Shown here: piece by piece, positions 37,195 to 48,958 of the stretch | Numbering within the stretch: the stretch's first letter is position 1 | Layout of the letters: each line of letters begins with the position of its first letter | Assembly: GCF_037975245.1 (NCBI RefSeq) | Contig: NC_092567.1 | Span: 4,100,214-4,164,213, forward strand | Origin: Apostichopus japonicus | Taxonomy: Eukaryota > Echinodermata > Holothuroidea > Aspidochirotida > Stichopodidae | Length of the DNA stretch: 64,000 bases | Direction: 5' to 3' | The notes under the pieces: model-generated | The model's database searches: none | Seen by the model: only the letters and a program-made list of their open reading frames with translations | What the model was told of the DNA's origin: nothing | Translations under genes and position numbers: made by a program

Positions 37195-38830
37195 AATCCC
37201 CCGTCAGCATCAGGGGAGAAAACTAACATTTGGAAAGAATAGATGACATAGTAAGTGGAATAACTGTTGAGAAAAGGGAGAAAAGTCACGTTAAGGGAGG
37301 AAAGATAACGCGTTCGGTTAAGGAAACTAACATGTACTTTTTTTCAAGGGAGGCTCTGACCGCATATTTTGTTTGTATAGTAAGCTGAATAAACTTGTGA
37401 CAGTAATGTATGAAGGAATCTAGGAAATGTGACTTGGTACCTTCTTTGTGTAACGGTCCTGTGATCGGAAAATATAAAGTGCTTGTGGAAAGGCTTGATT
37501 GTGTGCATAGGACATGTGAACATGGGGTAATTTACAAACATGCGTGATATTCAATGTGGTAATGAGAAGATCAATTGAGTTTCTGTTTTAAAGGTGTATG
37601 GTAATCATTGTAGGATGGAGCCATCCGCACCACAAAGATTTTGAAGGTATGTCTCATCAATCATGTTTTTTTAAATTAATATATCACTTCTATTACTGGT
37701 CATGATGGTAGTTTCTCATTGTATTTTATGTACACATGAATTAATATTTACACATTGGATTTCAGGATAACACTGCTACCTGAACCAAATCACAGGGAAG
37801 AGGGTACCATTTTACGAAACTGTTACAACCGTACACAGAGAAGCAACCCTTGTTGCTGATCGGGAGGAGACTGAGGAGGGTCCAAAACAGGCACAGGACA
37901 ATGCAGTCTCGAGTGCAGCAGTACTGGGAAGGGTTTGATACAGGTTGGGAACGAATGCGAGACTCCTCAAGGCCTGTTCTGAACATGGACACAGAACAAC
38001 AATTTAGACAGCCATAGTCAGCTGGAGACAGATCTGGCATTTTTCAGAAACTTACTCCTCGTCTGTCCTCATGGGGAAAACAATGATTAAGCGTTTCCTT
38101 GAATGTGTTCCAGGTTTCTTCTTCCTATGCCTTAAACACAAGGAATGCTACAGGTAATAAGAAAAAGAAACTCACCTTTTTATTTCCACTCCAATCATTT
38201 GCTTAATGATAAGTATTGTGTACAAGAATCCCTATATTCTTGTACCATTGTTTAAGTGACTGGAAACTACTTTAATACTCACTTATCAGAAAAAAATACT
38301 AAACCATCTAATCACAGCCTTCCACAAAATTCTTCCTATGCCAAATTCTAATTACAGGGAAAAACATCAACAATATGCAGGCCTACCAAGCTGATATTGA
38401 TAGAACTCAGACCAAACCACCTAGGCTTAATCTTTAATACTTTCAACAATGCATTCCATACCTACCAGCTTTTACTCTTTCCACAGCCTAGATATGCCTT
38501 CCTCGGTTCCTCCCCTAAAAACAATACTTTCCTCCCTAAATCAGTTACTAGAGATTCTTTCATTACAAAAAAAAATCTTCACACATTGCCCTCAAGTCCC
38601 TTGAAAATATGTTATCTTCTTTCACTAAAATCTCCTAAATCACATGAATATTTACTTCAGTTCTTTCACTACCTTATTTAACTCTTTCCACTTAGCCTAG
38701 CCAATATGCCTTCTCTCTTTCTGCTCCTGAGAAATGTTTGTTTCCTCCCCTGAAAAACGTTAGTTTCCTTCCCCTAAAACCTAAGATTTAGGGGCGGAAA
38801 GTAACGTTTTTTAGGGGAGGAAACTGACAC
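37195..38830. repeat. Scattered GAGGAAACTAAC motif cluster with terminal palindrome
   Basis: The word GGGGAGGAAACTAACGTT or its complement occurs repeatedly (about 37213, 37300, 38505-38545, 38740-38824), culminating in an imperfect palindrome. It may be one degenerate repetitive element with internal inverted copies. The minus-strand ORF 37762-38040 and a 75-codon plus-strand frame around 37788-38020 lie inside; neither shows a family I know. Confidence 0.45.
38740..38824. repeat. 85-bp imperfect palindrome
   Basis: GTTTCCTCCCCTGAAAAACG at the left pairs with CGTTTTTTAGGGGAGGAAAC at the right. Further inside, TTTCCTTCCCCTAAA pairs with TTTAGGGGCGGAAA around a short loop. Only a few mismatches interrupt the ~38-bp arms. 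Confidence 0.85.
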
Positions 38831-39756
38831 AGAAATAGGTTAGGAAATTAATGGAAGGGCTAGTGCCATCAGTGATGGGGTCATTATCTGCAGAATAACT
38901 ATTGAATTCAGCCCATTGCTACTACAACTTCATTAATTATGTCTTATTTTATGGTGCTGGGGAATACTGTATCATCACTGCATTGCTATCACTGTATCAG
39001 TGTCACTTAACTTACATTATAATTAGTGTGCGCGAAATGTATGCATTGACGATACTACTAGTACTAGCCTACTAATACTAGTATTACTACTATTACGGGA
39101 TTCCGGGCTTGGGCTACATCGCGTGACATATCATTACATTGTATTTTCGGCGGCTAAGTTTGGCCTTACACAATGGTCTTCAGATTACTATTTCCGGATA
39201 GAAACGATCTTTATCTGACAAATTAAAAATGAAAGACCGATTTACAGAAGACAACTTTGAATGGGAATTCTTAGTTTAGCGTGCAAAATGTGTACATCAT
39301 GCGGGTGAAAGTATAGGCTAGGCTCTAAAAAAAATTCATCGCAGTTTCTAGATGCTTGCGAGTATAAGACTAAAATCAATTCTGATATCATACCAAACAA
39401 AGATTCCCTTATTTTTATATTACTTACTTGACTGGGATACCTCTTTTGTCAATTTCAGAAGGAATGACATCTTGAGACGGCCAGTCACAGTTCACGAATA
39501 ACCGCACCCATTTTTGCGTTATCTCAGTTGACAGCCATGTTTCGATTTGAAGTTAGCATACTTGTTGGAAGCGATAGCTTTTCATAAAGGTACTACACCA
39601 CAATTAGCGTATACAGTAGCTCGCAAATGTGACCATAAGTCAGAAGAAAAGAGCTACAATGGCCTAAGGTAATGCTTGTTTTCGCATATTTTCAGTTGTC
39701 ATCATTGTTTATTCTGCCTTTATGTGAAACAGCAAAAGTTATTCATCAAAAGCCAT
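38831..39756. other. No gene seen
   Basis: Unassigned sequence with a short run of CTAGTA-type words near 39055-39095. Confidence 0.5.
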
Positions 39757-40265
39757 GGGCGGCGATCATGGGGGTGAGGAGGGGGGGGGGCACCAATATT
39801 TGGTGGCATAGTTTTTTGGGGGCTATAAATAGAAAATAATGCGTGAGATTATTTATCCAAACAATACTAGGCGGCGGCTAAAACCTTTATCCAACACAAG
39901 CTGTATTAGGTAAATGACACTTCGTGGTCGTTTCTGTGACCGTATAGCAAGTTGTCACTCATGATTATCATAATATCTGTACATCCAGATCTTGTGTATG
40001 AGTGTAAGTACGTACAATCGTATACATGATCCACATCGATATGGGTTAACTTGGTTTCCATTTGGAAACCATATTTTTATGATATCGCTAGTAATTTCAA
40101 AGTAGAAAATGCAAAGATGCAACTTACAAGGCCTGGGAAGTGCCATTTCCAGCGATCTGGGAGGCATTTTGGCAAAATTTTTCTTTTACGCTTCGCGCCA
40201 ACCCATAGTGGCGCTACACTTAGATAGTATGCCTTCACGATTCGCCCCTTCCTTGGCAAATTCCT
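39757..40265. mobile_element. Fragmented DNA-transposon sequence
   Basis: ATGGGCGGCGATCATGGGGG followed by a long G run (39757-39790) resembles a transposon terminus. At 40130-40260 the text TTTCCAGCGATCTGGGAGG, TACGCTTCGCGCCAACCCAT and GTGGCGCT matches the right subterminal part of the hAT-like element at 28330-28450. The two may be ends of one degraded insertion or two separate pieces. Confidence 0.5.
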
Positions 40266-43257
40266 CGTGTCACAATTTGTTACTAAATTTCACCAAAAAA
40301 ACGTCACAGACTTTCACCGAAAGTAGTTTTTACTTTTTCAAAATGAATTGCTATAATTAGCTAGACGGACTGCATCTGTAATGAAATTTGGATTGCCGAT
40401 AACAAAGGAAAATAGGGCTGTAGCAACCGGTTACTCTATACATTTATACATCTACATGAAGGCCTATGTATATATATATATATATATATATACAAAATAT
40501 CACGATTTGCACGAACAATTTTGGGGATGAAAGTTGCTAAGCGCCTGCACCCAAGCAAATCCCCCCCCCCCCCTTCCCAATATTCGAAACAAATCGCCGA
40601 CCCTGTCAAAAGCTCTGCGAGAGTTTGCTTTCGGGAACACAATACAAGAGGAGAAATGAGTTTTTGTCTTCTCTTATCGTACTTTATCTCTTCCCCCCTT
40701 CCCTTCCCCTATAGATGTCACCATCAGATATTTCTAGCCATCCGGTCCTTTCAGAAAGAAGTACTTTCTCTCGTCGGTGAGTACTTTGATGAAAGTAAAA
40801 TTTTGATATCCTAATATTCAATAAACCACCAAAGCAGGTGTCCATTTGTTAACTGAAATAAGTTGCCAGTAGGTTTACATAATCTATCCCTAGACCATTC
40901 AATTATAGGTGACATTATAACTAAGTATCCGTTACTCAATTTGACCTGTCACTGGTTATCTGTATAAAGTGCCCAAATTGAAATATATCAGGACTTCTAC
41001 TTTGGTTAGTCTAGAAGGCTGTTGTGTGTATTTTCTTACGTATTATTATAACAATTCCACAAAAAGAAGTACTGAAATGGTTATAAGAGTTGTAACTCAA
41101 CCAAGTATTTTGTTCAGCTAGAATTCGAGCTTTAAGTTTGGGAGTCAGGACAAATTAACATGAGTGTCTATGACTTGGGAATCTCTGTTATAGCATTGAT
41201 CAGGTTAATCCTTGAATTGATCTCGTCCAATTTATCTAAACGTGGATCAATGAGACCAGTCTATCATGACTACCACGTACATGACTGGTGAACTTTCACA
41301 TCCTCCTTATTTCCTCACTAAATCATTTGCACCCATGCTAAAGGCCTTGCTTTTAATTAGCCCTTCTTTGTCAGATTAAGAGATGGTACTCCCGATAGCA
41401 TAGAGTAGCGTGGGTAAGCAGATAGGGAATACTGATCTTGCATTGAGATTTAGTAACGGTTAGGCTAGGAAGCCTTCAAATCAGTTTCAATAACTCAAAT
41501 AAATGATTAGACAGGTCAAGATAATTATCTTTATTTATTCTCCCATATTCCTGAATAAGTGATTTGAAGAAAAAAATGAGTTCTCTCAGGTAACTTACAA
41601 AGTGGCCATGTAAAAAAATATTATTATAAAACATACTGGAAAACATCAACACTTTAAAAATATTACTATTGCTGTAATTAATTAAATACTTCAAAGAACC
41701 AATCACAAGTGAAGTCAAGATGTTTCCAGTAAGCTCAGTCTAAAGTACACGCATGTTTCCTGACATTAAAAGTATTTGCCTAGCGTACCATTGTTCTGAA
41801 TGACTTAAATGTAGGTGTTACAAAATACAAATTCCCAGCCTGTTCTTTAAATGCAAAGTTAAAAACTGGAGTTAATACGTTCCAAGGCTGCAGCAAACGA
41901 AGTTAGCTTTTAAGGACTTGAATGTATTGCTACAATATGACATTCTCTTAAAAGGAATGTAAAAAAGTGTATATACCAATAGTAGATGCAAGAGAGATCT
42001 CATGAAGTGTTAATATACAATATATAACTGCATTGGCAATTATAGTAAATTGCCTAAAATATCAAAATTGATTACAAATAAAGACAAAATGAACGTAAAC
42101 CAACGCATTTTTTCTAAAGGGTAGGGATTTGATATCAGAACCAGAAAGTCATTGTGAAACGAAATGACTTTTCACGGCACAATAAGTTGGCACAAAAGGC
42201 CTGCCATGGTTAATAGAGAATATCTATCAGTTCATGGACCAAAAGAATATGCTAAATGCTGAAAAGCTTCATATGGCCTAGTACTAACAAAAACAAACAT
42301 AATTGTAAACATGTTAACAAATTGAGGTAACATTTTGTGTTTAGTGTGTGTGAGTGTTATTCAAGATGTAATATTGTAGTTTCTTGGGGGATTTTTTGAA
42401 ATTCGACAATGCGAATATAAAGTGTGTTTGGTACGTTTATGCTTAAACAGTATAACAAAGTTCTACCTTCCAACTTTCATGAGATTCATAAGAATAATAT
42501 TACAAGTCGAATTGTATCAGTCATAAACTTGCTCGGCTGCTTAATTCTCTGCTTGAGACTTGTTAAATTTAAATTGTTTGATCTCTTTACCATTTCTAAG
42601 TAGTTGATAATGAATTCTTCTTTTCTTGATCATTTTTCCCTACAATAAGACCTCGAATAAGCTATGTTGTAATCAAGTCTCCACCCCATCAATATAGTTG
42701 TTGGTAATGATGTAATAGTGTAATTTAATGTACCACATGGCAAACGTTTAATGTTATTCTTTATACCCTTCTTTACTTAAGTTACGTATGTAAAGAGTGT
42801 AAGTTACGTATATAAAGAGTGGAACTGAAAATTTCAATGTAATGTCATTCAGTGCATTGATAAATAATTTAAAACAAAATTTTGAACTGCAAAATTGTAA
42901 GCAATGGTTATATCGAATGACAATGGGCATGATTCCTGCATGGCCACACGATATGCAAGGTATCCATTTGAAAATGCGCCCTTTAATACAACTGCCATTA
43001 CAGTTTACCTGCCTCGAGCATTTTAATAGGCTCTCGCAGTAGATCAAAGGAAATTTGAGCTGAGCAAGTGACTTTTCCACGCTTTTTTCCTTTGCTAGGC
43101 TTGGCGAATAAATTACGCAAAACACAGGCTAACGTTCCAGACTAATCACCTTGAAAGGTGAAGAAGTGGGCAGTGACGAAAAAATGAACTGCTTTCATAC
43201 TAAAGGGCGGTTTTTCAATGCATAGCTTCTGACTAGCGACCCCAGAAGAAATTTCAA
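40266..43257. other. No gene seen; microsatellite and C tract
   Basis: A TA microsatellite lies at about 40468-40492 and a run of C at 40561-40573. A 22-bp unit (TAAGTTACGTATGTAAAGAG type) is duplicated at 42778-42821. ORFs of 60-123 codons in both strands around 42754-43125 overlap each other and show no domain. Confidence 0.45.
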
Positions 43258-43350
43258 TATAGGAATCATTGAAAAATTAAGGCAGGGTACCTCAGTTTCT
43301 ATATCGCAGGAGTTGTGATGCTGACGTGACTGGTTCAAATCCGTTCCATA
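43258..43350 (+). other. Weak tRNA-like B-box region
   Basis: GGTTCAAATCC (about 43331-43341) is a good polymerase III B box, and AGGAAT/GTTCC could pair across about 90 bases. The D and anticodon arms are not convincing, so this is at most a SINE or tRNA-pseudogene fragment. Confidence 0.2.
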
Positions 43351-43520
43351 GAAATTGTTATTTGGTCTTTTCCATCAAAATGAGCATGTGTTATAGTTTT
43401 GTTACTCAATGTACTTGAACATTATACCTACTTAATCCAATCCAAGAATGTTGCACTTATTTTTTTCATAAACTTCAATCGTTCATTCAGTACCAATGTT
43501 ATAAGATCGTCGTTGATACC

Positions 43521-43613
43521 TGTACTGATTTATACTGATCTGGCAGTTAGGTGGCTGATTTATACTGATGTGGCAGTTACGTGGCTGATTTATACTGATG
43601 TGGCAGTTAGCAG
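43521..43613 (+). repeat. 32-bp tandem repeat, three copies
   Basis: GATTTATACTGATNTGGCAG followed by TTACGTGGCT-type text is repeated three times in near-perfect register. Confidence 0.9.
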
Positions 43614-43847
43614 TGGCGTCAGTGTATCATCTTTGGGTACCTTCAGTTTCCTTTCTCTAGCCTTTTGACAGTCTGTACCCCTGCAGTAAGATAAATTGCA
43701 ACAAAATGTGAACATAGATCTACGTTACAATGAAAATAAAGTTTAACATTGTTTAACCCAATTCTATTCAATAAAACATAGTTCTGACTTTGCTGGATTG
43801 AACAGGCTGCAGCGACGTCATCTATAATTCATTCTTAAAAAGATATT

Positions 43848-43853
43848 CATACG

Positions 43854-43895
<42 letters not shown>

Positions 43896-43906
43896 ATTAC
43901 GTATGG
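43848..43906. repeat. TA microsatellite inside a short inverted repeat
   Basis: A long uninterrupted TA run is flanked by ATACGTAAT on the left and ATTACGTAT on the right, making the whole block palindromic. Confidence 0.9.
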
Positions 43907-44049
43907 CCATCAATGCATCTTATTTGATATACACAACCTACATACTGTACAAGTGTGTATCCTTTATCTAAATCCCATAAGTAGTATATATCATGCTGCT
44001 TCACAGGGGGGGGGAGGGTGGGGGGGGTTGAAGTAGCATAATGTATACT

Positions 44050-44430
44050 ACTCCCTTGTTGGTCAAGCCTGTCTAAAGAAAAACAGTCCTCCTCAAATTC
44101 ACTCAAGCATGAATAATTTGTTACTTGATAGCATAAACTACCCCAAATACTGCCATAAGTATTCATCCTTGAGTGCACCTATTTAATTCACCAGTCACCT
44201 GTATGATTGTAAACACAAGTGCTCTCATGGCCAGTACTACTTTCTGGTGTGCGATGACAAGTTTGGCTTTACACTGAAATGATACACTGTGTTTAATCGT
44301 AAAATTGTGCAGAAGAGCGTTCAGTATGGCTATAGCATTACCAACTCTGGTAGATATTCAATCTCCCCTATTTTTGGTCAAAACAGGGGATTTGGGTGGT
44401 ATTTGCTATAGGCAGGGATTATCGTAATGA
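44050..44430. repeat. Duplicated intron-type segment, copy 1
   Basis: About 370 bp here match 56790-57150 in the same orientation. Shared landmarks are TTTGTTACTTGATAGCATAA, CACCTGTATGATTG, GGCCAGTACTACTTTC and TTGTGCAGA. The second copy lies in an intron of the receptor gene. It is either a dispersed repeat or a trace of segmental duplication within the receptor locus. Confidence 0.85.
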
Positions 44431-46034
44431 TGGGGATTTGTGTATGTTAACTCAATAAATCACCAATCGTACGAAAAAATACACATAAAAATAACTTACT
44501 GCCATACTTCCCGGAATTCGCTAACCTGTATAAAAGAAGTCAATCATAAATGATAGCTGTAATTTTATTGTATGACAAAATAATTCAAATTTCAAAAGTA
44601 TGGCTGCTAGGGATTTGTGAAATCACATTTTCAATCAAATGAGATTAATAAATATGGAGCAATCAACATAATGTTACCCTTAATTTTACTTTTTCATAGT
44701 AATATGGGTTAATAGAGTAACATTAAGAAGCTATGTTTGTTATGTCTAATGAATCCGTGAATCACTTATGTTTTCTATGATCTATTAGCAAGCCCTATGT
44801 AACTTATATAAAGATAGCAAAACTCAACATTTCCTATTTGCGATATGTAATTTATTCTTTTGTATTCAAGCTGCACACAGCGACCATATTTTTTTAATCG
44901 TCCCTTTCAAACATTATTATATTTCTATACATACCAAAAAATGTTCAGATTATTTTGTAGGTTAATGATCAATCTCCATTACAATGTTCATTGAGATTAA
45001 ACCAATGAATCTGTGTGTATTGTAATACATTATACTTCACTACCTACCTCCTTGCTGTAAACTGCATCTGTCACATCGAGCGTACGATCATCATACTATA
45101 AGTTAGATACAATAGGAAGGTTTATGAGCTTTACCAATATGACGTCACAAAATCACTCCAACAGTTATGAGGCGAATCAAGAATTAATTTTCTTTTCAAT
45201 TCAAACAAAGAAGGAAGTATGCTACAAAGAAAAATGTTACTTTGGGATGAATCTCAGAGATGCTTGGGATCATAGTTATATCAATAATATCTGTCATGTG
45301 ACACTTTGACGACACTCTGATGACGTTAATATTCAAAATGCAATAAGGAGCATGTATCTGGTAATTACAGGAGCAAAGGTGACAAGAATGAATGATCTAT
45401 CAACTGTTCTTTGTTGCCTCTTAATCTTTTTGATATTTATATAACGGTATCGTAGACTGATGCTGATCAAAAGTTAATGCAAAGACTATACGATAATGGA
45501 CACACACGCAGCAGTTGTAACTGACAGTGCGAAGCAATTGATTATGGATTCGAAAACTCAACTGTTATACAGAAGATAATTGCACGAGGTTTTCATCTAC
45601 TACTTTCAGGCAAGATGCACGACGGTACTGTAATCAATGTTAATTTAATGTACTTGAGTGACCACAACAAAAAACTCTGAAAACTAACCGGTTAAACATT
45701 TTTCCATATAACCCCTGAACTGTTAATTGAAAACAATCAATCGATACGAACACTGGTCAAAGTAAGGTTACACAGACATTGATGTTATTCTGTTTAATTT
45801 TCTTGTTACTTGATTCAATATGTGAGTCCACCTCAACAATCTGAGCAAAATATATTGATGCATCTTACCTGTCAAACTGTTCCTTTCTTTTATTGATTCA
45901 TTTTTTAAATCACTTAACAGTCGTTGGGGAGTTGCGATTCTTTGAATACATTAATACTTCTTTCCAGATAATTATATAACAGTTGTCAAGCAATAGGTTA
46001 GTGAAACATGTTTTAATAAGTTCTTAATACTCAC
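44431..46034. other. No exon seen; one TGACGTCA
   Basis: Downstream (minus-strand sense) of the last linked exon, I looked for the expected C-type exon and did not find one. An exact TGACGTCA lies at 45140. Confidence 0.45.
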
Positions 46035-46099
46035 CATCCATCGACCAGATTCAAAGTTGAGGTCATAAATTTTGCCACTATCGTACGGTAACCAAGTGA
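46035..46099 (-). CDS. Receptor gene exon: W-type repeat exon, second module
   Basis: This 65-nt exon has acceptor TTTCATTTTAG and donor GTGAGT and is open only sensibly in phase 1 to 0. It encodes TWLPYDSGKIYDLNFESGRW plus M. The W at the start and LNF..GRW at the end align with the exon at 51961-52013. It follows the 77-nt exon at 48158-48234, which ends in phase 1, so the frame continues. It is the last exon I can join to the gene. The family pattern, a short beta-like L-x-L strand framed by tryptophans, could be one unit of an atypical leucine-rich or other short repeat; that is inference. Confidence 0.7.
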
Positions 46100-48157
46100 C
46101 TAAAATGAAAGAGGTTACAATGCCATGATTAACAAAATAAAAATAAAACATGATTATTTCACTCCCAGACACCCCAATGACCTACACTACAGTCACATAA
46201 GCCTTGAGCAATTTATTGTGAAGAGACTGTACAAGAATCTGCTACGCCCAGCTATTTTACATAGTTACATTAACATGTAGAACATGCGCAAAACAAGGCA
46301 GAAGGGCAAGTTTTGCAATCATTCTCTGTTCTGTTATCGAGTGAAAAATGTAACTTTCATTTGTGCGGAAAGCTTTGAAACGGGATCAACCTGTTTGTGT
46401 ATCATTATTTCTTTTAAACATTTAACCTGACATTCTTTAGAAAAGCATATCATTAGATTATATTTAGATCATGGTCTCCCCTTCACTGGCATGTATCATG
46501 CAAAAGGCAAACGTTTGATGCACAGCATATGTAACATACTGGATGTATTTCATGTAAACCCTGATCTGGAGATATTCCCAGTCTTAAATTACCCTCACTG
46601 CATAATATTATTGTAACTGTAGAACATCCTGAGGGTATCTAATACTAATTCAGTCTGGTTCTTAATTCCTCACCATATCTCTGTGGTGGTATGTTTATAT
46701 TTAGACACCTAGTGTATGTATAATTGTCTAGCAGTGACAGACACTCTGAATACACAAGTCAAAACAACGTCTCAGCCAGCTGTACCACCTCTCTTGAGTC
46801 TTGTATCAAGCTTATTACTGCATGTAGCATGTATTAGAATATAAGACTTCCCAACCATACCATGAATAACACGTCCCAACAGGGGATTGTCTCCTTAGGT
46901 AGCCGCCCTGACCTGGTACGAAACAGCAGAGGGAGACTGTGGATGCAAAGCCTTCACATCATTCAACCTCATGAGCTCAACATTCAGGAAGGACATGACT
47001 AACTTTTCTTCTGTCCCCCCTTCTCCCCTTGTCCCCCCTGTCACTCCTCTTCCCGTGGCTCTTTTCCACCCCCTTTTTCTCCACACATTTCTGTCTGTGT
47101 CCTCCAGTTTACTCCCTACCCTGTTCCCTTCATCCTTTCTTTGGATCTCCTACCTCTCCTCTTCCCCTGTTGGTTTCTTTCTTCTCTCCATCCCTTGTCT
47201 TTTAATCCTCTTACATCTATCTCTTTGTGTTCACCATGCTCATTAACCTGTTTGTATTGTGTGTGTTTTTGTCCCTTCTGTTACTGATACTTTTCATTTA
47301 GCCTCTGAAGGTGGCATACTCCTATTAGAGTCTATATCAATCCGCTTGATTGTTCTCCATCATGAAAAGTGCCAAAAAGCAGCAGGAGAACATCTTTTGT
47401 GACCTGTTATCAATCATAATCTAGTTTTTTGTGGCTTGCATGTTGAAGAGCATGAATGGAAGTACATGTGGTGAGAAAATTGGGTCAATTTAGGCAATTT
47501 TAGACCCCTTTAGGTCTCCCAGGAGCAACGTAGGAAATTTGTTTACCACTGAGTGAAGAGGTTTGTTTACAAGTGACGAAAACTTCCGGCTCGGATAGCA
47601 AAAAATCTACATGGTCATGATTCGGAAAATTGATGGTGCCATGATAGGCCAACATGTCAGCTATCTGGTGATGGGTAGCGTGTAGCTAGTGAAAACATCT
47701 ATCCAGACTTAGAGACCACATTACTTTTGTGATTTAGTGTGTAAGTCAATGGGGCTTTTAATGGGTGTATGCTACCTAAAGAAGTTCCTGCTACTGTAGG
47801 ATTGATATGTCAGGCCTACTTATTTTACACAATTCTCTTACACAGGCTCCTTAGTGGATAAGCAGCATGCTAACAGTTTTTTTTCATTTTGAATATAAAA
47901 CAAGTTAGAAGGCTTGATGTCTCCATCATATCAGAATCGTCTATAAATATACATCCTTTGCTTGATGTTTCACACATTTAATTTATTATTTTAATGATAA
48001 CTTCAGGCAACCAATGATAAGTAATAAAATTTACATTATTGACTACAATGATTGGCTGCTGTAATAATAGTAATCAGTATCAGATCATAACGATAATGTA
48101 CAAACTGTCGATATTGATCAATCGACAGAGGTTAACCTGAGCATTCGCATAAAGTAC
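46100..48157. other. Intron of the receptor gene
   Basis: No exon found. A pyrimidine-rich tract lies at 47005-47220, followed by AGCCTCTGAAGGTGGCATAC (about 47299), which resembles LINE 3' untranslated text on the plus strand; this may be an old CR1/L2-type insertion but is not certain. Confidence 0.4.
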
Positions 48158-48234
48158 CTTTCACTTTCCTTGACTTCAATATTGAAGGAATATCCTCAGC
48201 AGCAATAGACTGGGGCAACAGACAAAATAAGAAC
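48158..48234 (-). CDS. Receptor gene exon: 77-nt a-type exon, second module
   Basis: Acceptor TTTATTTCACAG and donor GTACTT bracket exactly 77 nt, the same length and phases (2 to 1) as the exon at 52552-52628. It reads FLFCLLPQSIAAEDIPSILK followed by SRKVK, against FSECLLPLSPSQESIKSEMI plus SRKLK in the other copy. Conserved F..CLLP and SRK[VL]K make the paralogy clear. The preceding exon (48750-48958) ends in phase 2 as required. Confidence 0.75.
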
Positions 48235-48749
48235 CTGTGAAATAAAGCAGAACCATGAGTCGGTCAATTGCCTGATCACAATTCACAAAAAGTTATCCGA
48301 TTTCATTTTTGGTAAATTTTTCAGACGATCACTGTCAATGACCTGAACGAGTAACGCATTGACAATAATAAAGATGATAAAGCTAACCTGTATATCATAC
48401 ATAAACAATGAGTAAAGCTATTCATTAGGAGGAAAGTCATTCAATGATAAAGCATTTATTTTGCGAAGTATTTGAAATATATCTTATTTTCTGCCAAGTC
48501 CCTAAAATGACTATTAACCCAAACAAAGCACCACTCCTCACGATCCAAATGTAGAGTTTAACAACAAGGCGAAGGTAAAAAATGGGTCAGTAAATACTCA
48601 ATTCAGAAACAATAAAGTTCTGTCCTGTGAGAGTATCTTTTCACTTGACAAATAGTGATAAAACTTTGTAGGTACTTATGCCTATTTAAAGTGTGAAAGT
48701 GGTATCTAGGTACACATTACTAAGATACGATATTCATTCAAATACTCAC

Positions 48750-48958
48750 ATTAGCTTTTCCAATCGCTGTGAATGTTGTGCAAACATCAATATGCCAGCA
48801 ACCTCTGTCTCTGTCAGTTCTCTTCCCTCCTCATATGTATCTATCGATAGCTTCTTTAATGACACAGGACAGGACAATTGTAGCCCTGAACAGAGGATGA
48901 TGTTACCAGCATCAGCCTTGGAGAAGGATTGTAGAAGCTCCAGATGGAAGATGGGGAT
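48750..48958 (-). CDS. Receptor gene exon: A-type repeat exon, second module
   Basis: The 209-nt exon has acceptor TTACCTTCCTTCAG and donor GTGAGT, phases 0 to 2. Its product contains IILCSGLQLSCPVSLKKLSI and ends with a segment including QRLEKLM. It aligns with the exon at 53373-53590, sharing an IPI/ITI start, [ID].LL/C.SGL.L, a CP(L)V-(T/S)-(V/L)-(E/K)-K-(I/L) core, and an L..(S/R)..(V/L)(E/K)(K/E)L end. The L.L spacing suggests leucine-rich repeat-like folding. It directly follows the C-type exon at 51359-51478, which ends in phase 0. Confidence 0.8.

Noticed and set aside
42754-43125. A 123-codon minus-strand ORF with a segment reading TLYIRNLSKEG, compared with the C-like relic
   Set aside because: Similarity is limited to a few residues and there is no splice-flanked boundary; an overlapping plus-strand ORF is equally open.
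46895-47246. Proline/serine-rich ORFs on both strands
   Set aside because: They come from a long pyrimidine-rich tract inside an intron; composition explains the open frames.
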